From NCBI GenBank assembly GCA_029851415.1, contig CM056743.1, positions 98,492,501 to 98,556,500 on the forward strand: a DNA stretch of 64,000 nucleotides, in the 5' to 3' direction. Shown piece after piece: positions 22,020-32,641 of this stretch (the stretch's first letter is position 1; each line of letters starts with the position of its first letter). Position numbers and translations under genes: made by a program. The notes beneath the pieces are model-generated. The model was given only the letters and a program-made list of their open reading frames with translations, searched no databases and had not been told where the DNA came from. This stretch comes from Eretmocerus hayati. Taxonomy: Eukaryota; Arthropoda; Insecta; Hymenoptera; Aphelinidae.

Positions 22020-23423
22020 CTAAACCCAAAATCCTCTCTCTCGGAGCGGGGTCCTTTCTGACTTTACATTTCCATTCAAAAATGCTGTTTCAACATCCAT
22101 TCGATGAATTATCAGTCCATTCTGACAACTATAGGCCAATAAAAGTTTCAAAGTTCGCATTTTGGCTACAGTTGAATACATATCTTCAAGAATTTTATTC
22201 TGTTGAAAACCTCTAACAACAAGTCTGACTCTAAATACTCCATTTGCTTTCAAAGTGTAAATCCATTTCAAATCAAGAGCTTTCTCCCCAGGTGGGGGTT
22301 TAACTAATTTATACGTTTGATTCTTTTCTAGAGACTCGACTCCTTTATCTATGGCTTCACACCAGGATTTTGATTCCTCACTTCTTATAGCCTCATAATA
22401 GGTAACTGGACAATTTGCATTCACATAGTTTACATAGATAACACTATTGTACACACAATAATCATCAAATTCAGAAGGTTGCTTTTTAGATCTTTCTGAT
22501 CTTCTCACGTTCTGCAAATTATTTTTCTCTACTTCAGGACTTTTTCTATTTTCTTCAATATCTGAAATGCTACTTCTGTCATCATGGGTTTCTAAATTTG
22601 AACTTTCTGATTCATCATCTCCTCTGTATCCCACTAAAGTTACATTCTTCTCTATTATTTCAACATGTCTAGCTACTACAATTTCGTTATCAATCAGGAC
22701 TCTATATCCCACTTTTCCAAATCCTACTAGGATTCCTAACTCAGCTTTTCTATCCCATTTAGAATTTCTCTTGACTTCTGGTTCCCTGACAAGAACTTCA
22801 CTACCATATAAACGTAAGTTACTGATATTTGGTTTTTCACTTATCAAAATTTCATAAGGAGTTTTCTTTTCAATAGTATTTGCTAGCGTTCTATTATTTA
22901 AATGAGCAGCTGTCTCTATAACCTCTGGCCAGTACTTTGGATGCAATCCAGCCTCGGATAGTAAACATCTACCAGTATCCATAATTGATCTATTGTAACT
23001 CTCTGCAGTCCCATTCAATTCGTGGACGTAAGGTGGGCAAGGCTCTAAGTTTATCCCCTTATTCTTTATGAACTCAAAAATTTGGTTATTCATGTACTCT
23101 TTACCATTATCACACTTCAAATGTTTAATTCTTTTCCCAGTAAGATTTTCTACCAAATTTACATATCTGACGAAACAATCATAAACTTCACTTTTGCATT
23201 CAATTGGGTGAACCATAGCAGCTTTACTATAATCATCAATAAAAGTTACGAAATACTTGTCACCGTTTAACCCTGGAGTACTGTGTGGCCCATTTACGTT
23301 TGTATGAACAATTTCTAATAACTCTTTGGCTCTATGGCGATTATTCTCGAGAGGTAGATTGTGCATTTCAATTTGGATACAGGTTCCACATTTCATCAAC
23401 TGTGACTCTGATTCATTTGGCAA
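22020..23423 (-). pseudogene. Copia integrase plus truncated RT
   Basis: An open frame of 467 codons. It begins inside the integrase with the C..C of the zinc-binding region (LMKCGTC), followed by the catalytic core: an aspartate in FVTFIDDYSK, the second in LKCDNGKEY, and the glutamate in HELNGTAESYNRS. This is a complete DDE set by family pattern. A linker with a DELGILVGF-type turn (here AELGILVGF) and an RRSERSKKQPSEFDDY motif leads into the N-terminal RT region (WCEAIDKGVESLEKNQTY, RMDVETAFLNG). The frame stops before the YVDD palm motif, so RT and RNase H are absent. The original polyprotein frame ran from upstream; the first ATG here is not a natural start. Confidence 0.85.
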
Positions 23424-23611
23424 TCCTTCAACAAGTTTTTTTTAGATAAAATGTTTAAATAATTAAACTTGACATGGACCAAAATTCGATGATATTTTTC
23501 TTTGGAAGTCATTTTACCTGGTTCTCTCTTAGCTACATATTTTGCTTCTCTCTTTATTGAGGTACTACCCATTTCATATGAACCATTCTCTTAATACGCG
23601 ATTGCAATTAA

Positions 23612-23876
23612 TTAATTCGTATCTAAATTGAAAATCTCTGATGTTTTCCCTATGGAAACTATTTTATTCCAATCTGTTACTTTGGCATAGCTGATGAGAT
23701 TTCTATTCATTCCTTTGACGAAAAATACGTTTTTCATATCGATTTGTTTGTCCTTCCCTTCGATATTGAAACAGCTAACGACATTCCCAATTTGAGTGGC
23801 TTTAAGAACTATTCCATCCTCTATTATAATTCCAACTGGCTCTCGTGGATCAATATAGTTCGAATAATATGAAAGA
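23612..23876 (-). pseudogene. Copia protease-to-integrase segment
   Basis: The peptide NLSYYSNYIDPREP..., ending in an MNRNLISYAKVTD-like segment, is the post-protease region typical of copia polyproteins. Its upstream neighbour in the protein (LLDSGCTDHI) lies 1.2 kb away at about 25,110-25,150, because the element at 23,880-25,106 sits between. A stop ends it before the integrase frame at 23,423. Confidence 0.75.
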
Positions 23877-23879
23877 TTA

Positions 23880-25106
23880 CACAGGCCCACAAAAAAAGTA
23901 CCCGTACCCAGTGACCGGACCTATGTATTTCTACGTAAAATCGTGCACTGGATTCGGAAATGGCATCAGTTTTCGCCGAACACCCCTAAAATTTTGAGAA
24001 ACTTGGGAAAAAAATTTCTCAGAGCCAGATATCAGATTTTTGACTTCGGATTCTGAAAGGAGAAGAAATTCTACGTCTTAATATGTACTTTCGAAATTAT
24101 TCATTTTTGGTGGTATTCCTGAGCCAGTATCCAGAGTGGTATTCACGATTGGAAACTCAATGTGGTTCTCGTGATCTGGAACTCAATGTGGTACTCGTGA
24201 TCGAGAACTCAATGTGGCATTCGTGATCGAGAACTCAATGTGGTATCCGTGATTGAGAATTCAATGTGGTATTCTTGATCGAGAACTCAATGTAGTATTC
24301 GTGATCTAGAACTCAATGTGGTACTCGTGATCGAGAACTCAATGTGGTATCCATGATCGAGAACTCAATGTGGTACTCGTGATCGAGAACTCAATGTGGT
24401 ACTCGCGATCGAGAATTCAATGTGGTAGTCGTGATCGAGTACTCAATGAGGATACCACATGTGGATACCATGTTGATACCTCATTGAGTTCTCGATCACG
24501 AATACCACACTGAGTTCTCGATCACGGATACTACATTGAGTTCTCGATCACGACTACCACATTGAGTTCTCGATCACGGATACCACATTGAGTTCTCGAT
24601 CACGAGTACCACATTGAGTTCTCGATCATGGATACCACATTGAGTTCTCGATCACGAGTACCACATTGAGTTCTAGATCACGAATACCACATTGAGTTCT
24701 CGATCAAGAATACCACATTGAATTCTCGATCACGGATACCACATTGAGTTCTCGATCACGAATGCCACATTGAGTTCTCGATCACGAGTACCACATTGAG
24801 TTCTAGATCACGAGAACCACATTGAGTTTCCAATCGCGAGTACCACTCTGGATACTTGGTCAGGAATACCACCAAAAATGAAAAATTTCAAAAGTACATA
24901 TTTGGACGTAAAATTTCCTCCCCTTCCAGAATCCGAGGTCAAAGATCTGATATCCGGCTTTGAAAAAATTTTTCCCCAATTTTTAGGAATTTTGGGGGTG
25001 TTCGGTGAAAACTGATGCCATTTCCGAATCCATTGCACGATTTTACGTAGGAATACATAGGTCCGGTCGCTGGGTACGGGTGCTTTTATCTTTTTGTGGG
25101 CCTGTG
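23880..25106. mobile_element. PIF/Harbinger-like palindromic element, TTA TSD
   Basis: The ends CACAGGCCCACAAAAA and their reverse complement are flanked by TTA on both sides (23,877-23,879 and 25,107-25,109). The arms match for about 250 bp (AAATGGCATCAGTTTTC, ATTTTACGTCC/TACGTCTTAATATG-like blocks), then pass into the 26-bp arrays. A 3-bp TTA duplication fits PIF/Harbinger. The copia frame on either side stays in phase if the element and one TTA are discounted, which supports the exact boundaries. No transposase. Confidence 0.88.
24130..24850. repeat. Mirror arrays of a 26-bp tandem repeat
   Basis: The unit GAACTCAATGTGGTACTCGT + GATCGA is repeated about twelve times on the left half. It then appears in reverse complement about fourteen times after a short centre near 24,450-24,475. 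Variants differ at one or two positions (ACTCGT, ATTCGT, ATCCGT), and several variants occur in mirrored order on the two sides. There are no spacers, so it is not a CRISPR array. Confidence 0.9.
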
Positions 25107-25109
25107 TTA

Positions 25110-25396
25110 TTTTTGATGTGGTCAGTACACCCACTGTCGAGTAAGTAATCTATTCTGTTCCCATCCACTCTAGAGCATGCAAAGATTTCAATCTCCTTAT
25201 CGGAATCATTCTCAGATTCATAGAATTCATCAAAATTATTCGTTACCTCTACAACAAATGTTCCTGCATTAGTATTATTTTGTCTCGCACCACTATTATT
25301 ATTACTCTGTTGGTGATACAAACCGCAACCTGATCCTCGACCATCTTGATTTTGATACATACCTAGGCCTCTTCCACGACCATTATAATAACCTCG
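25110..25396 (-). pseudogene. Copia gag C-terminus and protease start
   Basis: Encodes MYQNQDGRGSGCGLYHQ and an asparagine-rich stretch, then the aspartic protease motif LLDSGCTDHI, which has D-S-G as the catalytic core. It is interrupted downstream by the Harbinger-like insertion and upstream by the MITE at 25,404-25,771. The same gag text is present at 36,786-38,048 and in part at 36,405-36,775. Confidence 0.8.
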
Positions 25397-25403
25397 ATGC
25401 TTC

Positions 25404-25771
25404 GTATCAAAGTTTTGATCGATATAGTAGGAATCGATCGTTTTTGCATTTATCGCTCGTGCGGAAATTCAATTTCACTAGAATGAATTTATCGGTTATA
25501 CGAGCCAAATCCATCTATCATTGCCAGGTAAGAACTGACAATGATATTCGAGCCGTATTATAACAGCCCCCTCGAAAATTCGATTAAAAAATGCTCCAAG
25601 TACTTGGTGGACGTAAAATAACGTTCCTTGGAGCGCCGAAAATTTGATGCCTTTAATCGAATTTTCGAGAGGGCTGTTATAATACAGCTTGAATATCATT
25701 GTCAGTTCTTACCTGGCAATGATAGATAGATTTGGCTCGTATAACCGATAAATTCATTCTAGTAATACTCA
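25404..25771. mobile_element. Hairpin MITE in copia gag, 7-8-bp TSD
   Basis: Flanked by ATGCTTC on both sides (25,397-25,403 and 25,772-25,778), which may be a degenerate 8-bp duplication. The uninterrupted gag copy at about 37,068 has a single equivalent of this word. The inner arms (about 25,477-25,595 and 25,640-25,766) are inverted copies with CTAGAATGAATTTATCGGTT and GAAAATTCGATTAAA-type blocks. No coding content. Confidence 0.75.
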
Positions 25772-25778
25772 ATGCTTC

Positions 25779-26429
25779 TGTTGTTGATAACCACCTCGCC
25801 GATTTTGGTAGCCGCCTCCTCGCTGTTGATAGCCACCACCTTGCTGGTGATTCATCTGATACCCCTGTTGATATTGTTGCTGCATTCCTTCCCGGTTGTT
25901 ACTTCGGTCCGATCTCTTGTTGGGGCAATGGAATTATATGGCCTGGCTCACCACAGTAGTTGTACGTTCTGGATTCATGGTTCTTCCTGTTTACTTTAGA
26001 TACATTTGAACTCTGTCTCTGTCCTCCATTGTTATCACTTTTCGCTCGAATTTCAAACGTCTTTATTTTATTCTTGACGTATTCCGTTGTCCGATCTTCT
26101 GGCTTGAGAACATCTACCAGATCACTTATGTGACTCATTGAACTAGGAAGTGTTTTCAGCATGTAGTTCATCTTTTCTTCTTCTTCAACTTTTGCACCAG
26201 CTTCTTTCAATTCATTCATCAATTTTCCAAATTCTGTGAAAAAACTGTTTGATTCTTCAGAATCTTTAAATTTCATATTTTCTAACCTGTTTCTCACGCA
26301 AATTTGCATCGCCGTTGACTCTTTCAAATGAAGCTCGTCAAATTTCTTCATGAGGTCAGGAGCCAATTCTTCGTCTTTCACAAATTCGATTTGGTCATTT
26401 GATATGGCTCCAGGATCTAGGTCGCCCAC
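25779..26429 (-). pseudogene. Copia gag fragment
   Basis: Homologous to the gag copies at 32,003 and 38,048 (shared ELHLKESTAMQICVRNR, LKTLPSSMSHI and EDRTTEYVKNK). A damaged CCHC knuckle (NYCGEPGHI) is followed by a frame break at the next half. The start is lost: the sequence departs from the other copies just before the shared GAISN motif, near 26,425. Confidence 0.8.
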
Positions 26430-26440
26430 AAGATGACGCA

Positions 26441-27284
26441 GAAATTGATCTAATTTGCTCTCAATAAAGAGCTTGCAGAAGTTGTCAGGCTGACTTATTC
26501 GTCTGGGACGATTTTTTTCTGAAAAGTATCAGCCTTAAAGAGGAAAATTCACCCAAGGACGTTGAAAAATGTTGGATTCTGTTGGAACTTCGATTTTTCT
26601 AAAGTAAACTAAAATACGCTGCTAAAAGAGATCAGCAAAATGCTCTCTCTTAGCGAAATGGCCTCAGATGATCACCTAAACTGATGTTAAATTTGCGAAA
26701 CTGATTAAATTCATGATTGAAATGGATACAAAATATTTTTATATTTTGTATTTGTTGCCCCTGTTGGCCAATCCATCATATTCCTCGTCATGTTATACAC
26801 ATAATCAATGTACAATATCCATCTATTCAATAATTTCTCCGTGATTGATATAAAATAAACTTTATTAATGCAACATTGCTATGAAATCATATAAAAACTC
26901 TGAATTACATTATAAAATCAATCATTCCAAAAAATATATGCAATATCAATTTTGAAATTTTCGAAATCATCGATCATTTTTTTGGTTCGATCGAACACTT
27001 TTATGGTAGTTAAGATGATCTAGAGTCTAGTTTTTCATACAAAAACAGTGGTTTGGTTGAGGCAGATTCTGGATGAAGTTGTTTTATAGATGGTGAAAAT
27101 GGAGTTTCTTTAAGGAAGTCTTGATTTTTGGTGTGAAGATTGGATTTCAATCGGCTTCAAACGTAGTTGAAACAAATGAGGTTAAAAGCAATTGATGCAG
27201 AATGATGGAAAAGCATGTCTATAGTTTATTCTAAGGTTGATAGATTAGTTGTAGAGGCAAATATGAGAAGAAATTAAGTTCAGT
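26441..27284. other. Non-coding AT-rich interval
   Basis: No domain recognised. It is unrelated to the copia copies and precedes the 1.03-kb tandem repeat. Confidence 0.5.
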
Positions 27285-28312
27285 TCAAATTTTTTGATTA
27301 TGTTGCGACTTATTTTTACAAGATTGCCCTTTAGAAGAATTCAGATTACCTATAGTAGGGTGTTTCGTGAAAAATATATCGTCTGGTTGAGGCGAAATTT
27401 TGATGTATTTATTATAAAGCCGATAAAAGTCGAGTCTTCTAAAAAATTATGATTTTTTAGAGAATAAATTTAATCTTGAGTGTATTGAAACGGATTTTAA
27501 AAGAATTCGGTATCAATCAATCGATTTAGAACGACGGAAAAGTATCAACTTAGTTTATCAGAATTTGAACAGATTCGTTTGTCAGGGAGATATGAGGAAA
27601 GTATGAATATTGAAAGATATTTTTTTGTATATTTCGAGTTATTTTTTCAAGGGAGGTGGTTAGGGAGATTTGGGCTTCCTAAACTGAGGTTTTCTCAGGA
27701 AAATCTGAAAATTGGTTGAAATGGAATTTCGATAAAATTGGTTTCAGTATGCTCAAAAAGGAGTTTTTGTTGAGAATTTTCGTTTTTTGTAAAATTTCAA
27801 CTTTATGGAGATTGGATTGAGCAAAAAAAACCATAGTCCAAGCAATTCGAATCACCGAGAGATCAAGTTGGAAAAAGATATTTTACTATGAATGTAAACA
27901 ATTTTAGCAATTTTATCCCAAAAAACCTCTGAATCAGTTTCGATTGGGAAAGTAGAGGAGTAAAATCACTGGTCTCATCGTTGAGTGATTTTCTACAACT
28001 TGTAGAAAAGCAAAAATCGATAGAGTGGAGTGGAGGAGAGAAAGCGTGGCGGAAGAAAGACAACAGACATACACACACACACACACATACACAGGCAAAG
28101 GGACGGAGAGATGAGTAACTGGAAGGTTTTGGGGGATTTTAGGAGAAAAAGTGTTACTTACAATAGTTAGATTTTGTGAGAGGAAGAAAATGGTTCAAAC
28201 ATTTTTGTGATAAGAGGAATTTTGTTGAAGAAAATATTGGATTGAATGGAAAAATTGATCAAAAATTTGCTGGACCGAGAAAACAAAGCTTTCTCTTGAG
28301 AGAAAGCAAAAA
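27285..28312 (+). repeat. 1.03-kb AT-rich tandem unit, copy 1
   Basis: It matches 28,316-29,350 in direct orientation over nearly its whole length. Landmarks are TTTTTACAAGATTG, TATAGTAGGGT, AAATCGATAGAGTGGAGTGG and AAAAATTGATCAAAAATTTG. It includes a CA microsatellite near 28,070-28,088. Short ORFs are not conserved between the copies. Confidence 0.85.
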
Positions 28313-28315
28313 ATG

Positions 28316-29370
28316 AAGTTTAGTTCAAATTTCTTGATTATGTTGCGATTTATTTTTACAAGATTGCACTTTAGAAGAATTCAGATTCCCTATAGTAGGG
28401 TTTTCTGTGAAAAATACATCGTCTGGTTGAGGCGAAATTTTCATTCATTTGGTATAAAGCCGATAAAAATCGAGTCTTTTCAAAAATTTTTTTCGAGAAT
28501 AAATTCAATTTTGAGTGTATTAAAACGAATTTTGAAACAATTCGGTATCAACCAATCGATTTAGAACGACGGAAAAGTATCAATTTAGTTTATCAAAATT
28601 TGAACAGATTCGTTTGGCAGGGAAACATGAGGAAAAAATGAGTATTGAAGAATTTTTTTTCTGTATATTTTGAGTTATTTTATCAAGGAAGTTAGTTAGG
28701 GAGATTTTGGCTTTCTAAACTGAGGTTTTCTTAGCAAAATCTGTAAATTGGTTGAAATGGAATTTCGATAAAATTGGTTTCAATATTGTCAAAATGGAGT
28801 TTTTGTTGAAAATGTTCGTTTTTTCGAAAAAATTGAGGTTTATGGAGATTAAATGGAATTTCGGTATTAACCAATCGTTAGATTGAGCAAAAAAAAACCA
28901 TAGTCTAAGTAATCTAAATCACCGAGAGATCAAGTTAGAAAAAGATATTTTACTATGATTGTAAACAATTTTAGCAATTTTACCCCAAAAAACCTCTAAA
29001 TCAGTTTCAATTGGGAAAGTAGAGCAGCAAAATCACTGGACTCATCGTTGAGTGATTTTCTACAACTTGTAGAAAAGCAAAAATCGATAGAGTGGAGTGG
29101 AGGAGAGAAAGCGTGACGGAAAAAAGACAACAGACACATACACACATACACAGGCAAAGGAACGGAGAGATGAGTAACTGGAAGGTTTCGGGGGATTTTA
29201 GGAGAAAAAGTGTTACTTACAATAGTTAGATTTTGGCGAGAGGAAGAAAATGGTTAAAGCATTTTTGTGATAAGAGAAATTTTGTTGAAGAAAATATTGG
29301 ATTGAATGGAAAAATTGATCAAAAATTTGCTGGGCCGAAAACGAATCTTTCGCTTTAGAGAAAGCAAAAG
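28316..29370 (+). repeat. 1.03-kb AT-rich tandem unit, copy 2
   Basis: Second copy of the unit, with scattered substitutions and a shorter CA tract, plus a small insertion near 28,850-28,880. A non-repeated GGGCCTA-rich stretch follows at 29,370-29,410. Confidence 0.85.
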
Positions 29371-29682
29371 GGCCTAAAATGGCCCTCTCATGGGCCCTAG
29401 GGCCTACAGAGAGGGCAAAAAGAATCTTGAAGAATTTTCGAACTATTTGAACATTGTACTTACAGAAAAAAATTTTTGCGGATTTTTCCCAGACCCCCTG
29501 GTGACGGTTTCGTCCAGCTTGCTCCAGAATAAATATAAGTAGATCCGTGAGAACTTGCTCGCAATGTGTTCCGGCTTGTTGCCGTGTCTACGCGTTTCCA
29601 ATCGATCGGGCAAGACTTTTTTTAATGTATCTTTGTGCTCTTTCTTAGCTAGAAGTTAGAATACACTCAGCTGGACGTTTAA

Positions 29683-30075
29683 GGCCAGGCCGTAGTCCGC
29701 CGCCATATTGAATGTAGCCCTGAATCCGTTCGGAGGATAAGTCGAATTTTACTCAACCAAATGACTTGGAATTTTACATTCGTCTATAGAATGTATGTCC
29801 CAATTGCGCTACGAAGCCAAATATGTCAATTCCACTCAAAAAAGAATCCAAACGAGATGTACACAAACGTCGTCTGCTAGAAAGCGGCAACCTACGACGT
29901 CTCGAGTAAACCTCATCTGGACACTTTCTTTCAGTGGAATTGGCATATGTGGCTTCGTAGCGCGATTTAGACATGCATTCTACACATGCATGTGAAATCC
30001 CAAGTATTGGGTCGAATAAAATTCGACTTATCCTCCGAACGGATTTACGTCTATTTAGCGGACTACGGCCTCACC
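29683..30075. mobile_element. TTAA-flanked inverted-repeat MITE
   Basis: TIR GGCCAGGCCGTAGTCCGC on the left, and the reverse complement of GGTGAGGCCGTAGTCCGC on the right. TTAA flanks both ends (29,679-29,682 and 30,076-30,079). The arms continue inwards (AATCCGTTCGGAGGATAAGT). TTAA duplications are typical of piggyBac-like and some Kolobok elements; the termini do not decide which. Non-coding. Confidence 0.75.
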
Positions 30076-30079
30076 TTAA

Positions 30080-30611
30080 GAGCCGAAAAGTGCGAATTAA
30101 GGGTCGAAATGTCAATTCCGTGACCTGTCCGCACCCCTGAATCATTCGAGTGCCTCGTATGAAGATATACGACTTCTAAACGATTCCTCCACAAAGAGAC
30201 ATCTTTGGGCATATTTTGAACATGTTCTTATAGTTTGAGAGTCGCAACTACCTCTTTTACCGACCGAACGCTGTGCATACATTGTGTCCTCGAATCTGCG
30301 CCAAAATTACGATTTTGACAGAATATGTCGCGTGAGAGCGTCTATCGACTTGTAAGCATTCACTGATGGGCACATATGATCCTCTAGCTTCAAACTATCA
30401 AACATCCGCGGTATAAACATCCATCGCTCCACTTCCGAGGAGTGGCGGCGTGCTTTTCCTCGAAGAAACGACGGGGTAAATAAGAGTGTCGATTCCGTGG
30501 CCATCTACCAACACGTCTAGAAGATCGACAATCCAGCATCTCACTCGACTTTTCGTAAATATTTGGTATACCCAAGTCTTATACAAGCGGAAAAAGCGAT
30601 CCGCTAGCTCT
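30080..30611. other. Non-coding interval
   Basis: No gene recognised. Three minus-strand ORFs overlap at 30,307-30,637 without recognisable domains. The interval ends where the large palindrome begins. Confidence 0.45.
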
Positions 30612-31375
30612 CCGATCCGTTTTCGCTGATCAAACATGAAATGTCAATTCCATGGCCGTTAATTCCGTGGCCAATTTGCAATTTCGAGCTGAGCTCTTAT
30701 GGGATTTGATACGTGAAAATTTTTTTCAACTTTCTATATGTTTGAGTTTTGATCCTGAATATAGAGGAGATCAGGAGTAAAAAAAAACCATCTCGCGAGC
30801 CCAGAAGTTCACTTTTGCGGTTCTGCCATTTTTGAGCTTGTTTCGGGCAAGTTTCCGCGGATCTACTGATCTATCACTTTTTTAAATGGGCCTATTATAG
30901 GCAATGCTGATGTCACGGACTGTAACTCTGGACAGGAGAGCCATTTGACAGAGGTACTCTGGATTCTCCATATTCTAGGTGATACCAAACTGTTAAAAAA
31001 ATTTGGGAGCGATTGTCGACCTGGACCCCGTGGTCCCCCCTTGTTAGTGCAAGGCTTGAAACACTTGGAATGTTTCATACGAAAGCTGCAAACGCTTATT
31101 TGTTATCGATTTCAATATCTTTAGACAATTCAACCGAACAATATAGAATGGAAGGCAATATGTTCCCACGCCTGGAGAACTTTTCTTGAAATTTTAAAAG
31201 AAGTTTCACCAAAAGAAGTGCGAAATTGAGCTCAAAAAGTTGCAGGAAAATTTTTGAGAATAGTGTGATACGTTTCTGCACTCTGATGAGCTCAATTTCA
31301 CTTATTTCAGATGAAACTTCTTTTAAAATTTGCAGAAAAATTCTCCGCACGTGGGAAGACACCGCACTCCATTCT

Positions 31376-31910
31376 TGTTGTTTGGTTGATTCTATATTTA
31401 CAATAAACCATTTGGACCACTAGATGGCGCCACTGCTGTTTTCGAAAGACTAGAGAGCGCCCTTAAGTCCAATGTCCTTGATTGTGGTATACCGGAGGGC
31501 AGTGCGCACAGCCCTTAGTGTTTTGCCCGGGGGAGTGTCCGTGGCATTGCGTGAAGCCCTTATATGCGGAAAAAGAGGCGGTGGCAAATTAGAAACACTG
31601 CACTTTTTTTAGTAATATAGGCGTTGAACTGCCTCGAAATCGAATTTTCTGTATTTTGTGAAAAACATTCCAAAGTTCGGACAAAGACAAAGAAAATTAC
31701 GAGGACTACGTTAAGATTGATTGGATCAATCTCATTTGGCATAGCTTTCAGCGACTAACAAAAAATAATTTGTAAGTACCAAATATCGTTTGGAATGTTT
31801 CAAGAACTGCGCGTGTCATTTGGGATCGGTCCAAAATGTTGATTTCCTCACATTTTCACGTTACTCGTGTGCCCCTCATCAACCCATCGACCCTCTCAAG
31901 TATATCAACA
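31376..31910 (+). repeat. Candidate copia LTR, left arm
   Basis: Starts TGTTGTTTGG and ends TATATCAACA, giving matched TGTTG/CAACA termini over 535 bp. It is followed directly by TCGTAGCAGG; the right arm has TGGTAGCAGG here, close to the initiator-Met primer-binding sequence used by many copia elements. gag starts about 90 bp later. A TATA-like TTATATG lies at about 31,558. There is no second LTR to compare in direct orientation, so the boundaries are inferred. Confidence 0.5.
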
Positions 31911-32002
31911 TCGTAGCAGGTCGTTGGTTGCGAGATTATTAAAGAAAATGGTGTTTGCTCCGAACTCAGCCACGAAGGAATGGTTAGAGTTACCGGTAGC
32001 AC

Positions 32003-32641
32003 GTGCATGACCGCATGGTGAGAAATTTGAGCACCATTGAAAAAGTATTTGGAGGAACTACATCGAAGGTATTGTTACTAAAGAGAATTGTTTTTAAGAG
32101 TGAGAGTGAGGTCGGAGTATCAGAAGAAACTTGTCGAATTATAAAAGTAGTTGAAAACGAAGAGAAGATGGATGATTTTAAGATACCAATTTTGGATGGG
32201 AAAGACTATGGATGTCGGAAGAAGAGAAGCATGCTGTTTTTGAAGATGAAAAAGTGTGATGAGGTGGCGAAGAGAGCGAGATTGCCGGCAGACAAAGAAG
32301 AAGACTGGGATGACATGAACTTGAGAGCAATGAACTACATACATGGAGCAATATCAAATGAGCAAATGGAATTTGTGAAAAACAAAGAATTGGCTTTCGA
32401 CCTCATGAAAAAATTTGACGAGCTTCATTTGAAAGAGTCAACGGCGATGCAAATTTGCGTGAGAAACAGGTCAGAAAATATGAAATTGAAAGATTTTGAA
32501 GAATCAAACAGTTCTTTCACAGAATTTAAAAAACTGATAAATGAATTGAAAGAAGCTGGTGCAAAAGTTGAAGAAGAAGGAAAGATGAACTACATGCTGA
32601 AAACACTTCCTAGTTCAATGAGTCACATAGGTGATCTGGTA
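32003..32641 (+). pseudogene. Copia gag, N-terminal part
   Basis: Open from MHDRMVRNLSTIEKVF through KIPILDGKDYGCRKKR and the DEVAKRARLPADKEEDWDD segment to the conserved LKTLPSSMSHIGDLV, where it is cut in mid-codon by the insertion at 32,643. The first half resembles the gag capsid region (UBN2/DUF4219 type) of copia elements by family pattern. The rest of the protein resumes at 36,405. Confidence 0.85.

Larger units (their letters stand above)
21991..26440 (-). mobile_element. Decayed Ty1/copia element with two insertions
   Basis: Minus-strand order is gag (26,429-25,779 and 25,396-25,110), protease, integrase and the beginning of reverse transcriptase, ending near 22,020. This order, integrase before RT, defines Ty1/copia. 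It is truncated at both ends: the gag start is lost near 26,430, and the RT palm and RNase H are missing. No LTR was found here. Insertions at 25,404-25,771 and 23,880-25,106 split it, and it also has frame breaks (for example 23,424-23,611). Confidence 0.85.

Noticed and set aside
24130..24850. CRISPR-like regular repeats
   Set aside because: Units are 26 bp, contiguous without spacers, mirrored in orientation, and inside a TTA-flanked palindromic element in a eukaryotic genome.
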